From assembly GCA_025175895.1 (NCBI GenBank), contig CM046004.1:18835011-18899010 (forward strand): a stretch of 64,000 nucleotides of DNA, given 5' to 3'. The position numbers were made by a program, and so were the translations under genes. Numbering within the stretch: the first letter of the stretch is position 1; each line of letters begins with the position of its first letter. Source of the DNA: Wurfbainia villosa (taxonomy: Eukaryota; Streptophyta; Magnoliopsida; Zingiberales; Zingiberaceae). The notes below the pieces were generated by a model. That model made no database searches, was not told the origin of the DNA, and saw only the letters and a program-made list of their open reading frames with translations. Shown here in pieces: positions 1-11,024 of this stretch.

Positions 1-599
1 GACTACATAATTGAATCAGACCTCGGATATTATGTTGTACATGCTCTTAATCCCGATATAATAATGGGCACATGTACTTAGTATTTATTTCTTTGATTTA
101 CCAGAGGGTGAGATTTAGATGGATTAAATCAATATGCCCGGTAAGTTGGGAAATGATATTATTTACATGGTGTGCCGTTGATTATAGGAGGAAACCGTGT
201 CCTATATATTAGGTTAATGATGTCCCCTTGAGGAGCTCATAAGGTTCATAATGTAAACCCAGCTGGTTGACTTAGTCAACATGATGATAAGGTTGAGTGG
301 TACTACTCAAGGAATTAGATGTTAATTAATTGATGGTCAGTAAATCAATTAATTGACAGGCATTCGATATCTTAAATACGGGGAGATGAATGTACAAATA
401 ATATATGGAGCCCATATTAATTTATGGGGGTTGGTGAGGTAGTTCAATGATGATCCTCTAGTGGAATGAAACATCATTGATGGATCAAGTTTGTGTGGTT
501 CCGATCCATCGGGTGGCCAAGATCCAACTCCTCCTTATGGTCCCTATCGTAGCCTAATATAATCCTCATGAAATCTAGATACAAGGATGTAAAACAAAA

Positions 600-866
600 A
601 CCCTAGAACCAACGGTTGGGATTAAATCCCTAGATCCGATGATTAGGATGAAACCCTAGAATCGACGGTTGGGATTAAATCCCTAGATCCGACGGTTGGG
701 ATAAAACCCTAGATCTGACGGTTGGAATGAAATCCTAGATCCGAAGGTTGGGATGAAATCCTAGATCCGACGGTTGGGATAAAACCCTAGATCCGACGGT
801 TGGGATAAAACCCTAGATCCGACGGTGGAGATTAAATCCCTAGATCCGATGGTGGAGATTAAAGGA
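600..866. repeat. 26-bp minisatellite upstream of the LTR TATA box
   Basis: About nine to ten imperfect copies of a 26-bp unit starting CCCTAGATCCGACGGTTGGG and ending in ATAAAA, ATGAAAT or ATTAAAT. The array ends just before the TATA box at 882. The LTRs at 5676 and 12105 carry only three or four copies of the related unit, for example TTTAATCTCAACCGTCGGATC near 6600 on the + strand. Confidence 0.85.
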
Positions 867-881
867 GGCTTAAGCCCAATT

Positions 882-891
882 CTATAAATAG
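882..891 (+). promoter_or_regulatory. TATA box of the truncated LTR
   Basis: CTATAAATAG lies 15 bp after the minisatellite, at the position where CTATAAAAGG occurs in the related LTRs. Transcription (R region) would start about 25-35 bp downstream. Inferred from position and consensus. Confidence 0.6.
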
Positions 892-1004
892 AGGGCTTAG
901 GTTGGGCGGCAAGGTAATTAATTTTGGTTCATTTGGAGTTAGGGTTTTAGGTTGGGCGGCTAGGGTTTGGAAGCTTTGGCTTGGGCAGCAACTCTTGGAC
1001 AAGT

Positions 1005-1224
1005 GGCCGGCGCCCATCTTCTTCCATCAAGACTTGGCCGGTGCCCATCCTCTTGGTCCCTCTCTTATTCCTTGGCCGGCGGCAACCTCTCTTCAAGGTT
1101 GTCCGACGTTCACTCGTTCATACTCTCCAAGGTGGCCGGCGGTTCTCCTTGCATTGGTGGCCGGCGCTTCATCCATTCGTTCCTTGGCCGGCGGTTGCAT
1201 CAAACTCCCTTGCTTGGTGGCCGG
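1005..1224. repeat. Seven GGCCGG repeats in the LTR leader
   Basis: GGCCGG, usually as TTGGCCGGCG or GTGGCCGGCG, occurs at 1005, 1036, 1074, 1134, 1159, 1186 and 1219. The spacing is irregular, 25-60 bp. It is not an exact tandem repeat. It keeps frames open and makes spurious ORFs rich in 'LAG' or 'VAG'. Confidence 0.75.
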
Positions 1225-1673
1225 TTCTAGAAAGGAAAGGTTTTGTTGGTTCTTCTCTTTGTTCGCAGCAGACAAGGAAGGGAAGAATGTGATCTAGAAG
1301 GCTTCTACTCGTGGAGGATCTTCGCCCACATGTAGTCCACAAGGAGGATAGGACATACGGTAGAAGATCGTAAGGTATAAAAGTTTGACAACTTTATATT
1401 CTGATCTTAGCATGTTCTTTTATGTGTTGATTATACAAGTGTGAATTAGTATATATTTTGTATAATCATGGACCCCGAAGACAAACACAAAAACCGGCGA
1501 TCCGTCCGTCGTCTCTTCCGCGGCTAACCAACTAGAAGAGTTGTGTTGCTTGAACAACTAGTTTGTTCAAGCGATCACTCAAGTTGTTAGCACGACGATG
1601 AATTGGTTGTGCTAAGGAAACTCATCCCATCTGGATTAATTCTTTCATTAGTGAAAATTTTAATCCGGGGACA

Positions 1674-2142
1674 TGGGAGCCAATGAGCCTCCGAAGCAAC
1701 TCCCTACAGTTCGCCCATATTTCGAGAGTCCCCCCCACCATCTCTATAATGTGATATGCATCGTTCGTGCTTTTTCTCATCAACACACCCCCCGTGGTTG
1801 TGTCGAAGAGTTTTTTCGACGAGTTAGTTTTCCCGAAATAAAAAGCATGGAGGATTAACCAATCCTGTAATCCATGGTGTGGGAAGTGAATAACCAGTTC
1901 ATGTAGCCTCTTCCATGCCTCGCCCAGAGTCTCTTCTTTCCTTTGATCAAATGAAAGGATCTTATCCCTAAGGTAGGGTGTTTTGTGGGGGTGGGGGGGG
2001 GGGGAGAATTTACTGAGAAAAGTGTCTGAAAATGGGAACATAATGAGCCTAATGGCATCTGCAGAGACTCCTTCATATTCCACTGTGCCACAGTACGCCA
2101 GAAACTCTTCAAGGTGTAGATAGGGTTCCTCGATCTGAGCCC
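1674..2142 (-). pseudogene. Gypsy (Athila/Tat-like) gag, distal fragment
   Basis: Reading leftwards from 2142 the translation gives a gypsy Gag core, including YEGVSADAIRLIMFPFS, then LRDKILSFDQRKEETLGEAW, then KRLHELVI.FPHHGLQDWL and HAFYF. This order is typical of the Athila/Tat retrotransposon Gag (capsid) domain. The start of this gag lies at 22548-22680, on the other side of element A, whose insertion duplicated AGCCC (2138-2142 and 22548-22552). A segment after FPFS is missing compared with the family, and a G run at 1993-2004 encodes an expanded proline stretch. The left end is cut at the junction with the copia-1 LTR. A sister copy lies at 26074-26680. It is a fossil fragment. Confidence 0.75.
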
Positions 2143-2637
2143 TGTAGGGGATCGTTGGAAGCTAGAGGGGGGTGAATAGTGCGTGCTAGTACCGATGATG
2201 GAATTCGTTCGTGATTGAGTCTACAAATTTCATTAGTGCAATAGAATAATGATAATAAAAGCAATAACAAAATAGACACAATCAAACACACCAATACACA
2301 AATATTTAACGTGGTTCGGAACCGAAACGATTCCTACTCCACAGATCGAGCTCTGAAGAGCTCGAGCAATGCCAATGCAATCACTAACCACAAATACTCC
2401 TTCTCGACACAAGCCGGAGGCGGAGAAACCTCTTACAAACTATTCTTACAACAATAAGAAATAGATACAAGCAATTACAACAATGAAATACAATGCAAGT
2501 AAAGCAAACTACTTTACAATTGCTCTTTGAATGCTTGATCGCTTGGTTGCTTGAAAAGAACTTGGAAACCCTGATTTGCAGTAGCAAATCACCCCAAATG
2601 CCCTCAAGAACCGGTTCTTTTTCCTCCATCACGAGCT

Positions 2638-2647
2638 CCTTTTATAG
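2638..2647 (-). promoter_or_regulatory. TATA box in element A 3' LTR
   Basis: On the - strand CTATAAAAGG. The same box is at 21549-21558 in the 5' LTR, which would drive gag transcription. Assignment rests on consensus and conservation between the LTRs. Confidence 0.6.
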
Positions 2648-3199
2648 CTTCAACCTGTGCTGGAAAAAGTCGATCAGTCGATTGCTCGTGACCATTAGTC
2701 AACTATTTCTACTGTTGTCGTGAGACAACGGCTAGTTCCACACTAAAAAAATCCAACGGATCCATCATTAGTCGACTGGTCATACCCATCACCGATCGAT
2801 CGCCATCACCGATCGCTGACCGCAGCGGCCGAAAGTGAGACTCACTGCGTGCTCTAAAACGAGCACACCGTGATCATACGATCAATCGATCGCTAGATAA
2901 CGAGTCGACCGCCCTCCTCCGCAATGATCACAGGTCAATTCTGCATCAAACCCTAGTTGAAAGGCCGATCGCTACATGGCACTCGACCGCACACCTCAAA
3001 AATGAGGTTTTAGCCCAAGTATGGTTCCCCCATACTTGCTAGACCACCCTTAGCCTAGACCTAAGCCTTCTAGCCACCTCCATCAGCCTCACGCCTCTCG
3101 GATCCCTCCAAGTCATCCATGACTTGTTCATCCATCGTGCTAGCCTTCAGGTGCTTCCATCGGCCATATCATGCTAACGATGTCTACACCGCCAAGGCA

Positions 3200-3515
3200 C
3201 ATTGGACTTACGCCACCAAGACTCCGCTTGGACTTTACGCCACCAACCATTGGACTTATGCTGCCAAGACTTTACCCTTGGACTTTACACCGCCAATATC
3301 AAACCCCTTGGACTTCTCAAATGCCAAGACTCAAGCTTGGACTTTCCCTTGTCAACCCATGTTGGACTTTCCATGCCAAGACCCATGCTTGGACTTTACT
3401 TTGCCAAGACCCATGCTTGGACTTTACATTGCCAAGACCCATGCTTGGACTTTCCCAAATGCCAAGTGCCCCACTTGGACTTTCCATGCCAAGTTCCTAA
3501 GACTTGGACTTTCCC
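3200..3515. repeat. LTR array of CCAAG...CTTGGACTTT units
   Basis: Repeats of CCAAGACCCATGCTTGGACT with a 28-bp period (exact starts 3376, 3404, 3432) lie among looser units of 20-40 bp. Each unit pairs CCAAG with CTTGG, so it can fold into short hairpins. The same array is at 22130-22445 and, shorter, in B (34560-34790, 48165-48395) and F (59800-59930). It keeps three frames open and gives repetitive hydrophobic ORFs that are not genes. Confidence 0.85.
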
Positions 3516-3614
3516 ATGACAATTACATTGTCATATGTTTTTGTCGAACATCAAAACATCTCTCGAGCCAGCTCGAGTCCTGGTCAATCATGACCAGGGG
3601 CGATTGCACCAACA

Positions 3615-5483
3615 ATCTCCCCCTTTTTAATGTTTGACAAAAACCAAACAAACCATTTGAGTTAGACCATCTAACTCAAAAACTCCTTACCAATTATCCC
3701 AAATTGGTAATCTTATCTTTCTCCCTCTTTTTGACATACATCAAAAAGGTTATCTATCCAAGGAGGTCAATGTCTCATGTCCCAATGAGATCTTACAATC
3801 TCCCCCTTGGTCCAACCATACCTAGGATGTCTACCATCTTCCTAGTGATAAGTCTCATATCACTCAAGAGGGGCAATCCTATTCACTCTCCTAATTTCCA
3901 AATTAGGTCTCTCAAAAACCCATCAATTTTTCCAATTGACGACATTCTCCTCATAACTTCTCCCCTTCAAGAAGAAAACACATCCATCATCCCAAGATGG
4001 ATACCTCCCCCTAAAGGCTTGCTCCCCTTTGACCATTGCACCAACAATGTCCTTGGGAAGTCCCTAAGCCAATAGGAACTCTAAACCATCAAAAATAAGG
4101 TTAAAAGTTCAAACATGAACTCTCCCCACCTTAAATTTGATACATTATCCTAACACCTCTCCTAATCCATATCCAATGGATTTTCACCCTTTATAATGCT
4201 TCCCAAAGCATATCCTAGGGTTAGAAGTGGTTAGGAACCTTAACCGTAGCTGAACATGGGCTAAACAACCTTGTTTTTCTCGAAATCAGCATTGGCAGTC
4301 GACTCCGTCAGTTACCACTCGACAACCACTCATATCAGTCGACTGCCACCCAGGCCTTTCGACTGATAACTGAAATTTCCAAATTTCAATTATCAGAGTC
4401 GAAATTTAGAAAATCATAAGTAATTCTACGTATATCAAAAAATTGTAAAAATTCATACGTATATTACTTATAGTCAATACAATGGGTGAAAAAATTTGAA
4501 AATTATTTTACCCATAAAATACTAAAATTGATATAAAAACTCAAAAGTGAAGAAAACTTCTAAGTTTTGGCTCACTTTGTATCAATCTCATCAATGGTGA
4601 TTGCTATCAAAAGATAGACTTCACCAAGGTTTTTCAAAATGATTTTAAAATATTTTCAAAACCTTATTTTGGATCATATTCCTTGGGCACAATGTACATG
4701 ACTTGTACACAAGCTTTCTCAATGATCCACCAATGATTTTAGATGAGTTTTAGTTCATCTAGATGCAAAAACTATATACCTTGAACTTAACTCATATCCT
4801 AGCATCTCACATGTATCTAGGGTGTATAACATACACATACATGTCAATTTAATGTGAGATGTGGGTTTTGGTTCATTTAATCTAGGGTTTCATGCATTTT
4901 TCTAAGGCAACCCTACTTGATTCCCTTATAAATGAGACTCCAAGTCATGTCATTGTCCTTAAATCAATTTAAATGCATGAAATGATCATGGCATAATAAT
5001 AGCAATAATTAAACATGGCCAATGATCATGATGTCATGGCATATGATATAATCTAAAAACACATGACATTCATCCTTAATCCTAAAACATGATTATGACA
5101 TATAAATGATAAAAATAGACATGATGTCATGGCATGTTATATGACAAACAAAGCATGACATATAAAAAGTATAGGTATAATTATACCTAAATTTTAATAT
5201 TAATTGTCATTTGATATAATTAAGTATATTTTTCCATATTATTACTTTTCTCCCTAGTGTGCCAAAAACAAATGACACACTATAACCTCTAATCCTAAAT
5301 TGTGTCAATTCAATTGACTTTTCATAATTCCAAAAATGTATTGGCACATCCTAAAATCTTTTAGGATTAAAAATTAAACCTATTTCCAAGGTATCCATAA
5401 CCTTGAAAATAACCTAAAATGTCACCTTTGCCATGGTTGAGTTAACTACCCATCCAATCAAGGTTGCCATACCCTAGACCCAT
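3615..5483 (-). other. Element A PPT and 3' noncoding region
   Basis: Next to the LTR lies the PPT (+ strand ATCTCCCCCTTTTTAATG, 3615-3632). The rest, about 1.85 kb, has no coding potential that I can see. It has a CAGTCGACTG copy (4336-4345) with related sites, AT-rich sequence, and a cluster of CATGACAT/ATGTCATG words at about 4980-5160. The same blocks in the same order recur in B (43844-45316), and partly in F (60019-61579). The region takes the place that pol occupies in autonomous copia elements. Confidence 0.75.
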
Positions 5484-5675
5484 CTAGCGTGAATCAATCA
5501 CGTTCTTAGGAACCCAAAATCTATTTGAGCTCCTAGGGTTAATTAGGTATTCCTTAGGGATAACCTCCCTAGATACCTTCCTAATGACCCTCCTAGGCTT
5601 GGTAGCCTTGGTCATTGTGGTCTTACCTAGGTTGACTCTAGGGGTAACTCCCCTTGCAACCTTCTTAGTGGCCAC
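5484..5675 (-). pseudogene. Element A gag, C-terminal part
   Basis: The last 60 or so codons of A's gag, ending WVPKNVIDSR and a stop at 5484. Upstream residues include KKVARGVTPRVNLGKTTMTK and KPRRVIRKVSREVIPKEYL, closely matching the end of the intact gag of F (61580-63163). The coding sequence is broken at 5675/5676 by copia-1 and resumes at 14030 on the far side. The tail has the paired motif (I/V)PKEYL...WVPK seen in every gag of this group here. Confidence 0.85.
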
Positions 5676-7588
5676 TGAAGGGTTTTGCTTATCGAGTCCG
5701 TGAGGGGAAACTTCGCTTCCCACTTCACCTCGGTAGCTTGACCATGGCGATCCGTTCGATGTCCCTGGATTAAAAAAAATTAATCCTAGACAAAAGGGAT
5801 TGCCCAACCCACCAAGTCATCGTCGTGCTAATCGTTTAGAGAGGTCACTTGAACAAACTAGTTGTTCAAGCGGCCATCCTGTATTCTACGAGTAGCTGCG
5901 GAATAGATGATGTTCGGATCGCCGGTTTTTGTGTTTATGCTCGGGATCCAAGTATTATTTAGCCATTTACATATTTATAACATGCTTATAATTGAAAAAC
6001 AAAAACAAGCAACAAACAAAAGAAGAAAGTAGAATAGGTATACCTTTCGATCTTCTAATGTATGACCTTCCTCCTTTTGGACGTCGTGTGGGCGACGATC
6101 TACCAAAAGTCGAAGCTCCTAGATCACAAATCTTCCTTCCTTGCTCTTCCAAAGCAAGAGGAAGAGTAGAAACAAGGTTTTTCTCCTCTCTAGAAACAAC
6201 CAACAAGGAACTAAAACTATCCTTGCCGCCGGCCAACTAGGTGAAGGAGAAGATGGTGGAAAACAACCAAGACACCAAGGGAAGCCCTATATCTTGTTTC
6301 CACAACCTAAGGAGAAGGAGAAGGGGGCTTTTGGGCACTGGCCAAGGCTGGAGAGGTGCTGGACATTGGCCAAAAGAGGAAGAAGAAGAGAAGAATACCT
6401 TCCTTATTTGGTGCCACCCTTGCCTCCAAACCCTAATCCTAATCCTATCTCAACTAGGATTCCTTCTTGCCGCCCAAACCCTAGCTCTCCTTCAATGTAG
6501 TTCACGCCAACTCTCATGCCATCCTTTTATAGAGTTAGGGATAAGTCATGAATTAATCTCATCCATTGGTTCTAGGGATTTAATCTCCGCCGTCGGATCT
6601 AGAGATTTAATCTCAACCGTCGGATCTTAGAGATTTAATCTCTACCTATGGATCTTAGAGTTTTGTTTCTATCCATTGGATCTAAGCATCATGAGGTGTT
6701 AATAGGCTACATTAGGGACCATGAGGAGGAGTTGGGTCTTGGCCACCCATGGATCAAGCCCACATAATGTCCGATCCACTAATGACGATCCAATCCACTA
6801 AAGGTTCATCATTGATCTACCTCACCAACCCCCATATGATAATATGGGCTCTATATATTATTTGTACATTTTCTCCCCATGTTTAAGATCTCGAATGTCC
6901 GTCGATTAATTAATTTACTGACCATTAATTAATCAACATCTAACTCCTTGAGTAGTATCACTCAACCTTTTCATCATGCCGCACCAAGTGCACCTGCAGG
7001 GTTTACATGATGAACCTTACGAGCTCCTCAAGGGGACATCATCATCCTAATATATAGGACACGGTTTCCTCCTATAATCAACGACACACCATATAAATAA
7101 TATCATCTCCCAACTTACCGAGTCTATCGATTTAATCTATAAATCTCGCCCATTGGTAAATCAAAGAGATGAGTACTAAGTATATGTGCCCGTTATTATA
7201 TTGGGATTAAGAGCATGTACTAAATAATATCTGAGGTCCGATTCGATTATGTAGTCAGCAATAAATCGAATCACCTCTAAGTCGGTCCTGCTCAATACAC
7301 ACAAAGTGCACTAGTGTGATTCTATGGTCAAGACAAACCAATACCAAATCACACTACAACCATTCCGATGTTTGTCCAAAGCCATCTCGGTTGTGAGCCT
7401 TTACTTATACTTTTCAAGGGGCCGATAACATGATCTCCTGTGTGACACTACACACCATGTTATCTACAATGTAAAGTATTAGACAATATTGCATTACCAT
7501 AAAAATATACAAACAATGATCATGTGATTCTTATTTCAAAATAAAGATGTTCATACAAAAGATAGACTTTTCAGTATACATCCCTACA
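5676..7588 (-). repeat. Copia-1 3' LTR
   Basis: 1913 bp, + strand boundaries TGAAGGGTTTTGC and ATACATCCCTACA, closely matching the 1925-bp partner at 12105-14029. TATA on the - strand at 6523-6534 (CTCTATAAAAGG) follows three or four GATTTAATCTC-CCGTCGGATC repeats on its upstream side. Confidence 0.93.
6523..6534 (-). promoter_or_regulatory. TATA box in copia-1 3' LTR
   Basis: CTCTATAAAAGG on the - strand, repeated at 12964-12975 in the 5' LTR, where it would drive the element's transcript. Confidence 0.6.
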
Positions 7589-7600
7589 ATCTCCCACTTA
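7589..7600 (-). other. Copia-1 polypurine tract
   Basis: Immediately inside the 3' LTR the - strand reads AAGTGGGAGAT, a purine-rich tract typical of plant copia elements and the expected primer for plus-strand DNA synthesis. Confidence 0.75.
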
Positions 7601-7621
7601 TACTAAAAGACTATGCTGTCT

Positions 7622-10600
7622 TCAAACTGCCATACATCTGATCCCCATTCCCTCCACATGCCTATCAAAAGCTCTCGCCGGAAGGGCCTTAGTGAAAGGA
7701 TCTGCCAGGTTATCCTCCGATGCAATCTTGGCCACAGCAACTTCTCCTCTCTTTACGATTTCTCGTATCAGGTGGTACTTGCACTCTATCTGTTTACTAG
7801 CCTTATGGGCTCATGGTTCCTTCGAGTTTGAAACTGCACCACTATTATCACAATAAATTGTGATAGTTCTAGGCAAACCAGGAATCACATCCAAGTCCAT
7901 TAGGAAGTTCCTGAGCCATACAACTTCTTTGGCCGCCTCAGAGGCCGCCACATACTCAGCTTCTATGGTGGAGTCTGCCACACACTTCTGCTTGACACTC
8001 CTCCATACAATGGCTCCACCTCCCAAAGTAAACACAAAACCTGAGGTAGACTTACTGTTATCCCTATCAGATTGGAAGTCGGAATCCGTGTAACCCACAG
8101 GGAGTAATTTGTCTGCCCGGTAAACCAGCATATAATCCCTAGTCCTTCTCAGGTACTTCAATATATGCTTTACCGCAGTCCAATGTCCCTATCCTAGATT
8201 ACTCTGATATCTGCTGACCATGTCGACGACATAGCAGATATCTGGTCTCGTGCATAGCATCGCATACATGAGGCTTCCTACTGCCGAAGCATAAGGAACC
8301 GCCTTTATCTCCTCTATCTCAGATGATCTAGGACACATCTCCTTAGATAAAGGAACTCCATGCCTGAAAGGTAGAAAACCTTTCTTGGAGTTTTGCATGC
8401 TAAAAGGATCCATTATCGTGTCTATGTATGAAGTTTGGGATAAGCATGATAACCTTGATCCCAAGGATGTGTCCCACTTCTCCCAAGTCCTTCATATCAA
8501 ACTGTTTGAACAACCATACCCTTAAGTCCGATAACACCTTGATATTGTTGCCAATCACCAAAATGCCATCTACGTATAGTACAAGAAATACCACTACGTT
8601 TCTGTCACATCTCTTGTATACACAAGACTCATCCGGACTTTGAATAAATCCATAAGACTGGATTACCTCCTCAAAGCGGATGTTCCAAGACCTCGAAGCT
8701 TGCTTCAATCCATAAATGGACCGATTAAGCTTACATGCAAGATGCTCTTTGCCCTTAGCAATGAATCCCTCTGGTTGCTTCATATAGATGTTTTCCTCAA
8801 AACTTCCATTAAGGAAAGTTGTCTTGACATCCATCTGCCACACCTCATAATCCATATGAGCTGCTATGCATAAGAGAATCCTGATAGACTTAAGCATGGC
8901 TACCGGCGAAAAGGTCTCCTCATAATCGATACCCTCTTTCTGAGTATACCCCTTCGCAACAAGCCTCACTTTGAAGGTCTCAACCTTACCATCTATTCCT
9001 CTCTTTATCTTGTAGATCCACTTGCATCCAATGGTTTTTACACCATCGGATGGTTCTACTAGCTCCCATACCTGATTTGAATCCATAGATTCAATCTCAG
9101 CATTCATTGCACTTTGCCAAGATACTGCATCTTTATCTTGGATTGCCTCGTCATATGTCCAGGGATCCGGTTCATGTTCGCCAGGGACCAAATTAGAAGA
9201 TTCTTCCAAGAACATGAATCTGTCAGGCTGTCTCACAACCCTCCCACTATGATGAGGTATCACCTGTGTATCCTCTGTGACACGCGGTGCAGTGACATGT
9301 GGTATATCCTCTTGTACCGGTGGTACTAAAGAAGTGACTTCCCCTTTTAATTCCTCCAGAATAATTTTACTCTTGGGCTTGTGGTTCATCATATAGTCTT
9401 CCTCTAGAAATCTAGCATTCGTGCTAACGATCACCCTCTGATCTCTAGGACGATAAAACAATCCACCCTTCGTTCCTCTCGGATAGCCAACGAACAAGCG
9501 CACTTCTGTACAAGGTTCCAACTTACCAGCATCTGCCTTCAGCACATGTGCTGGACTCTCCCATATCCGAATATGTTTTAGACTAGGCTTTCGCCCAGTC
9601 CACAACTCTGTGGGAGTAGAAGGCACTGATTTAGATGGAACCAAGTTCAGAATGTACACTGTCGTATCTAGAGCATATCCCCAGAACGAATCTGGAAAGT
9701 CAGAATAACTCATCATCGATCTAACCATCTCCATAAGAGTCCTATTCCTTCGCTCTGCTACACCGTTCTGCTAGGGTGTGCCAGGTGCAGTCAATTGGGA
9801 TTGAATCCCAGCCTCTAATAAGTAGTTCCTAAACTCTCCCAAGAGGTACTCACTGCCACGATCAGATCGTAGTGTCTTGATACTTTTACCTTGACGTTTC
9901 TCCACATCAGCCTTGAATTCTTTGAACTTGTCAAAGCATTCAGACCTGCGGCGCATCAGGTAAATGTATCCATATCTTGAGTAATCGTCTATAAAAGAGA
10001 CGAAATACTCAAAACCACCTCTAGCCTGGATAGACATAGGACTACACAAATCAGAATGAACCAATTCTAACACATCTTTGGCCCTATACCCCTTGGCCTT
10101 AAAAGGCCTCTTGGTCATCTTACCCTCTAAGCAAGATTCACAGGTTGGGAGATCCTCCACCACTAATGAACCCAAAGGTCCATCAGCTATCAACCTTTGA
10201 ATTCTGCTTAGGTTAATGTGACCAAACCTAAGATGCCAAAGATATGTTTGGTTCATCTTCGAAGGTTCTTTTCTCTTATTGGAATTAGAAGATGAGTTAT
10301 TAACTTCAATTTGCATCGTGGGAGGTTTTGGTTCAAGTGTGTACAAATTTCCTATCAATGCACCCGAACAGATAATGTCCATATTCCTTCTTATAACAAC
10401 TCTGTCATTAAAAGAAATAGAATATCCATCCATAAACAATTTAGAAACTGAAAATAAATTCTTTCTAAATAAGGGTACATAAAGGCAATTCTTAAGAACC
10501 AAAAGTTTATTTTTCTCAAAAGATAAATGAACATCTCCCACTGCAACAGCCGCCACCTTCGTGGCATTGCCCAAGTAAATGGTAATTTCCCCTTTAGCTA

Positions 10601-10688
10601 GTCGTCGGGTTTCCTGGAACCCCTGCAAAGTGTTGTAGACATGATTAGTGGCTCCCGTATCTACACACCAGGTGCCGGTAGATAACAC
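7622..10688 (-). pseudogene. Copia-1 pol: protease, integrase, RT, RNase H (broken)
   Basis: In coding order: protease with WCVDTGATNHV (active-site DTG) near 10670; pre-integrase zinc region WHLRFGHIN...CESCLEGK; integrase core with HSDLCSP, FIDDYSRYGY and RSDRGSEY; a stop (TAG, 9771-9773) between TP and QNGVAERRNR; RT with MDVKTTFLNG, IYGLKQASRSW and YVDGILVIGN (VDG in place of the usual VDD); a deletion with frameshift at about 8440-8465; a stop at 8189-8191 before the HWTAVKHILKYL block; RNase H with YTDSDFQ, TIEAEYVAAS and YCDNSGA; a TGA at about 7808 after KEP; and a normal end ADPFTKAL...GIRCMAV at 7622. All copia pol domains are present but none can be made as one protein. The RT catalytic motif may itself be altered (YVDG). 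Confidence 0.92.
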
Positions 10689-10694
10689 CGCTAA

Positions 10695-11024
10695 TCATGT
10701 TTCAACGACTAGTCCAAAGGATATATCTTTGTTCTGTTTCGGACTGGGACAATCCTTCTTCCAATGTCCATCATGCTTGCAAGTGAAGTACTTGCCTTTC
10801 AGCTTCTTCACTTCTCCCTGAGATCCTCCCACCACCTTTGCTCCACCTTGTTTCTCCTTCTTCTTGCCTTTCGATTTAGAAGTAGAAACCTTTTTGAGCA
10901 ACTATGGCTTGAGGACACTCTTCGAAGAGTGTAAACTTGTACTCCTTAGCAGATAAGACAATATCTAGATTCTTTTCCAATCATCATAATTTGGGTACAG
11001 TAAGTTTATTTCTTTTAGTATCAT
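10695..11024 (-). pseudogene. Copia-1 gag with internal deletion
   Basis: Starting at ATG 11024 the translation runs into NYDDWKRNLDIVLSAKEYKF and TLFEECP, the beginning of a copia Gag. It then jumps at about 10903, with a frame change, to a lysine-rich stretch and a zinc knuckle, CKHDGHWKKDC (only the last part of CX2CX4HX4C is regular: YFTCKHDGHWKKDC). Roughly 200 residues of the middle of a copia Gag are missing. The frame ends in TGA at 10695-10697, at what would be an arginine codon before LAVLSTGTW of protease, so gag and pol were probably one frame originally. Confidence 0.8.

Larger units (their letters stand above)
1..1673 (+). mobile_element. Truncated LTR of the copia-1 family
   Basis: The first 1.67 kb match, in reverse orientation, the LTRs of the complete copia element at 5676-14029. 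The order of conserved blocks is the same: the region around ATTGAATCAGACCTCGGATA, the block with TTAATTGATGGTCAGTAAAT, the CCCTAGATCCGACGG repeats, a TATA box, and a 3' part with GAACAACTAGTTTGTTCAAG. The LTR start lies beyond the left edge. The last roughly 85 bp of a complete LTR are missing, and the sequence switches to gypsy gag at about 1674. Transcription would run left to right. Short open frames in the leader (902-1297) are not genes: they are not conserved in the other LTRs and follow a GGCCGGC-rich repeat. Confidence 0.85.
2143..3614 (-). repeat. Element A 3' LTR
   Basis: 1472 bp, bounded on the + strand by TGTAGGGGATCG and GATTGCACCAACA, and paired with 21055-22547. Most of it aligns closely with its partner. 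The segment about 2770-2960 differs strongly: GATCGATCG-type sequence here, CAGTCGACTG-type in the partner. Contains a TATA box on the - strand at 2638-2647 and 28-bp repeats at 3376-3459. Confidence 0.9.

Noticed and set aside
902..1297. 131-residue ORF after the LTR TATA box
   Set aside because: Lies in an LTR leader with GGCCGGC repeats, overlaps ORFs in two other frames, and is not kept in the complete LTRs of the family.
3119..3637. 172-residue ORF conserved at 22051-22572
   Set aside because: Both copies are in the two LTRs of element A, antisense to it. The frame is kept open by CCAAG/CTTGG repeats and is open in other frames too. Conservation reflects LTR identity, not selection.
5967..6240. 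Overlapping ORFs on both strands repeated at 12396-12669
   Set aside because: They are in the two copia-1 LTRs, so repetition is expected. No known domain, and both strands are open equally.
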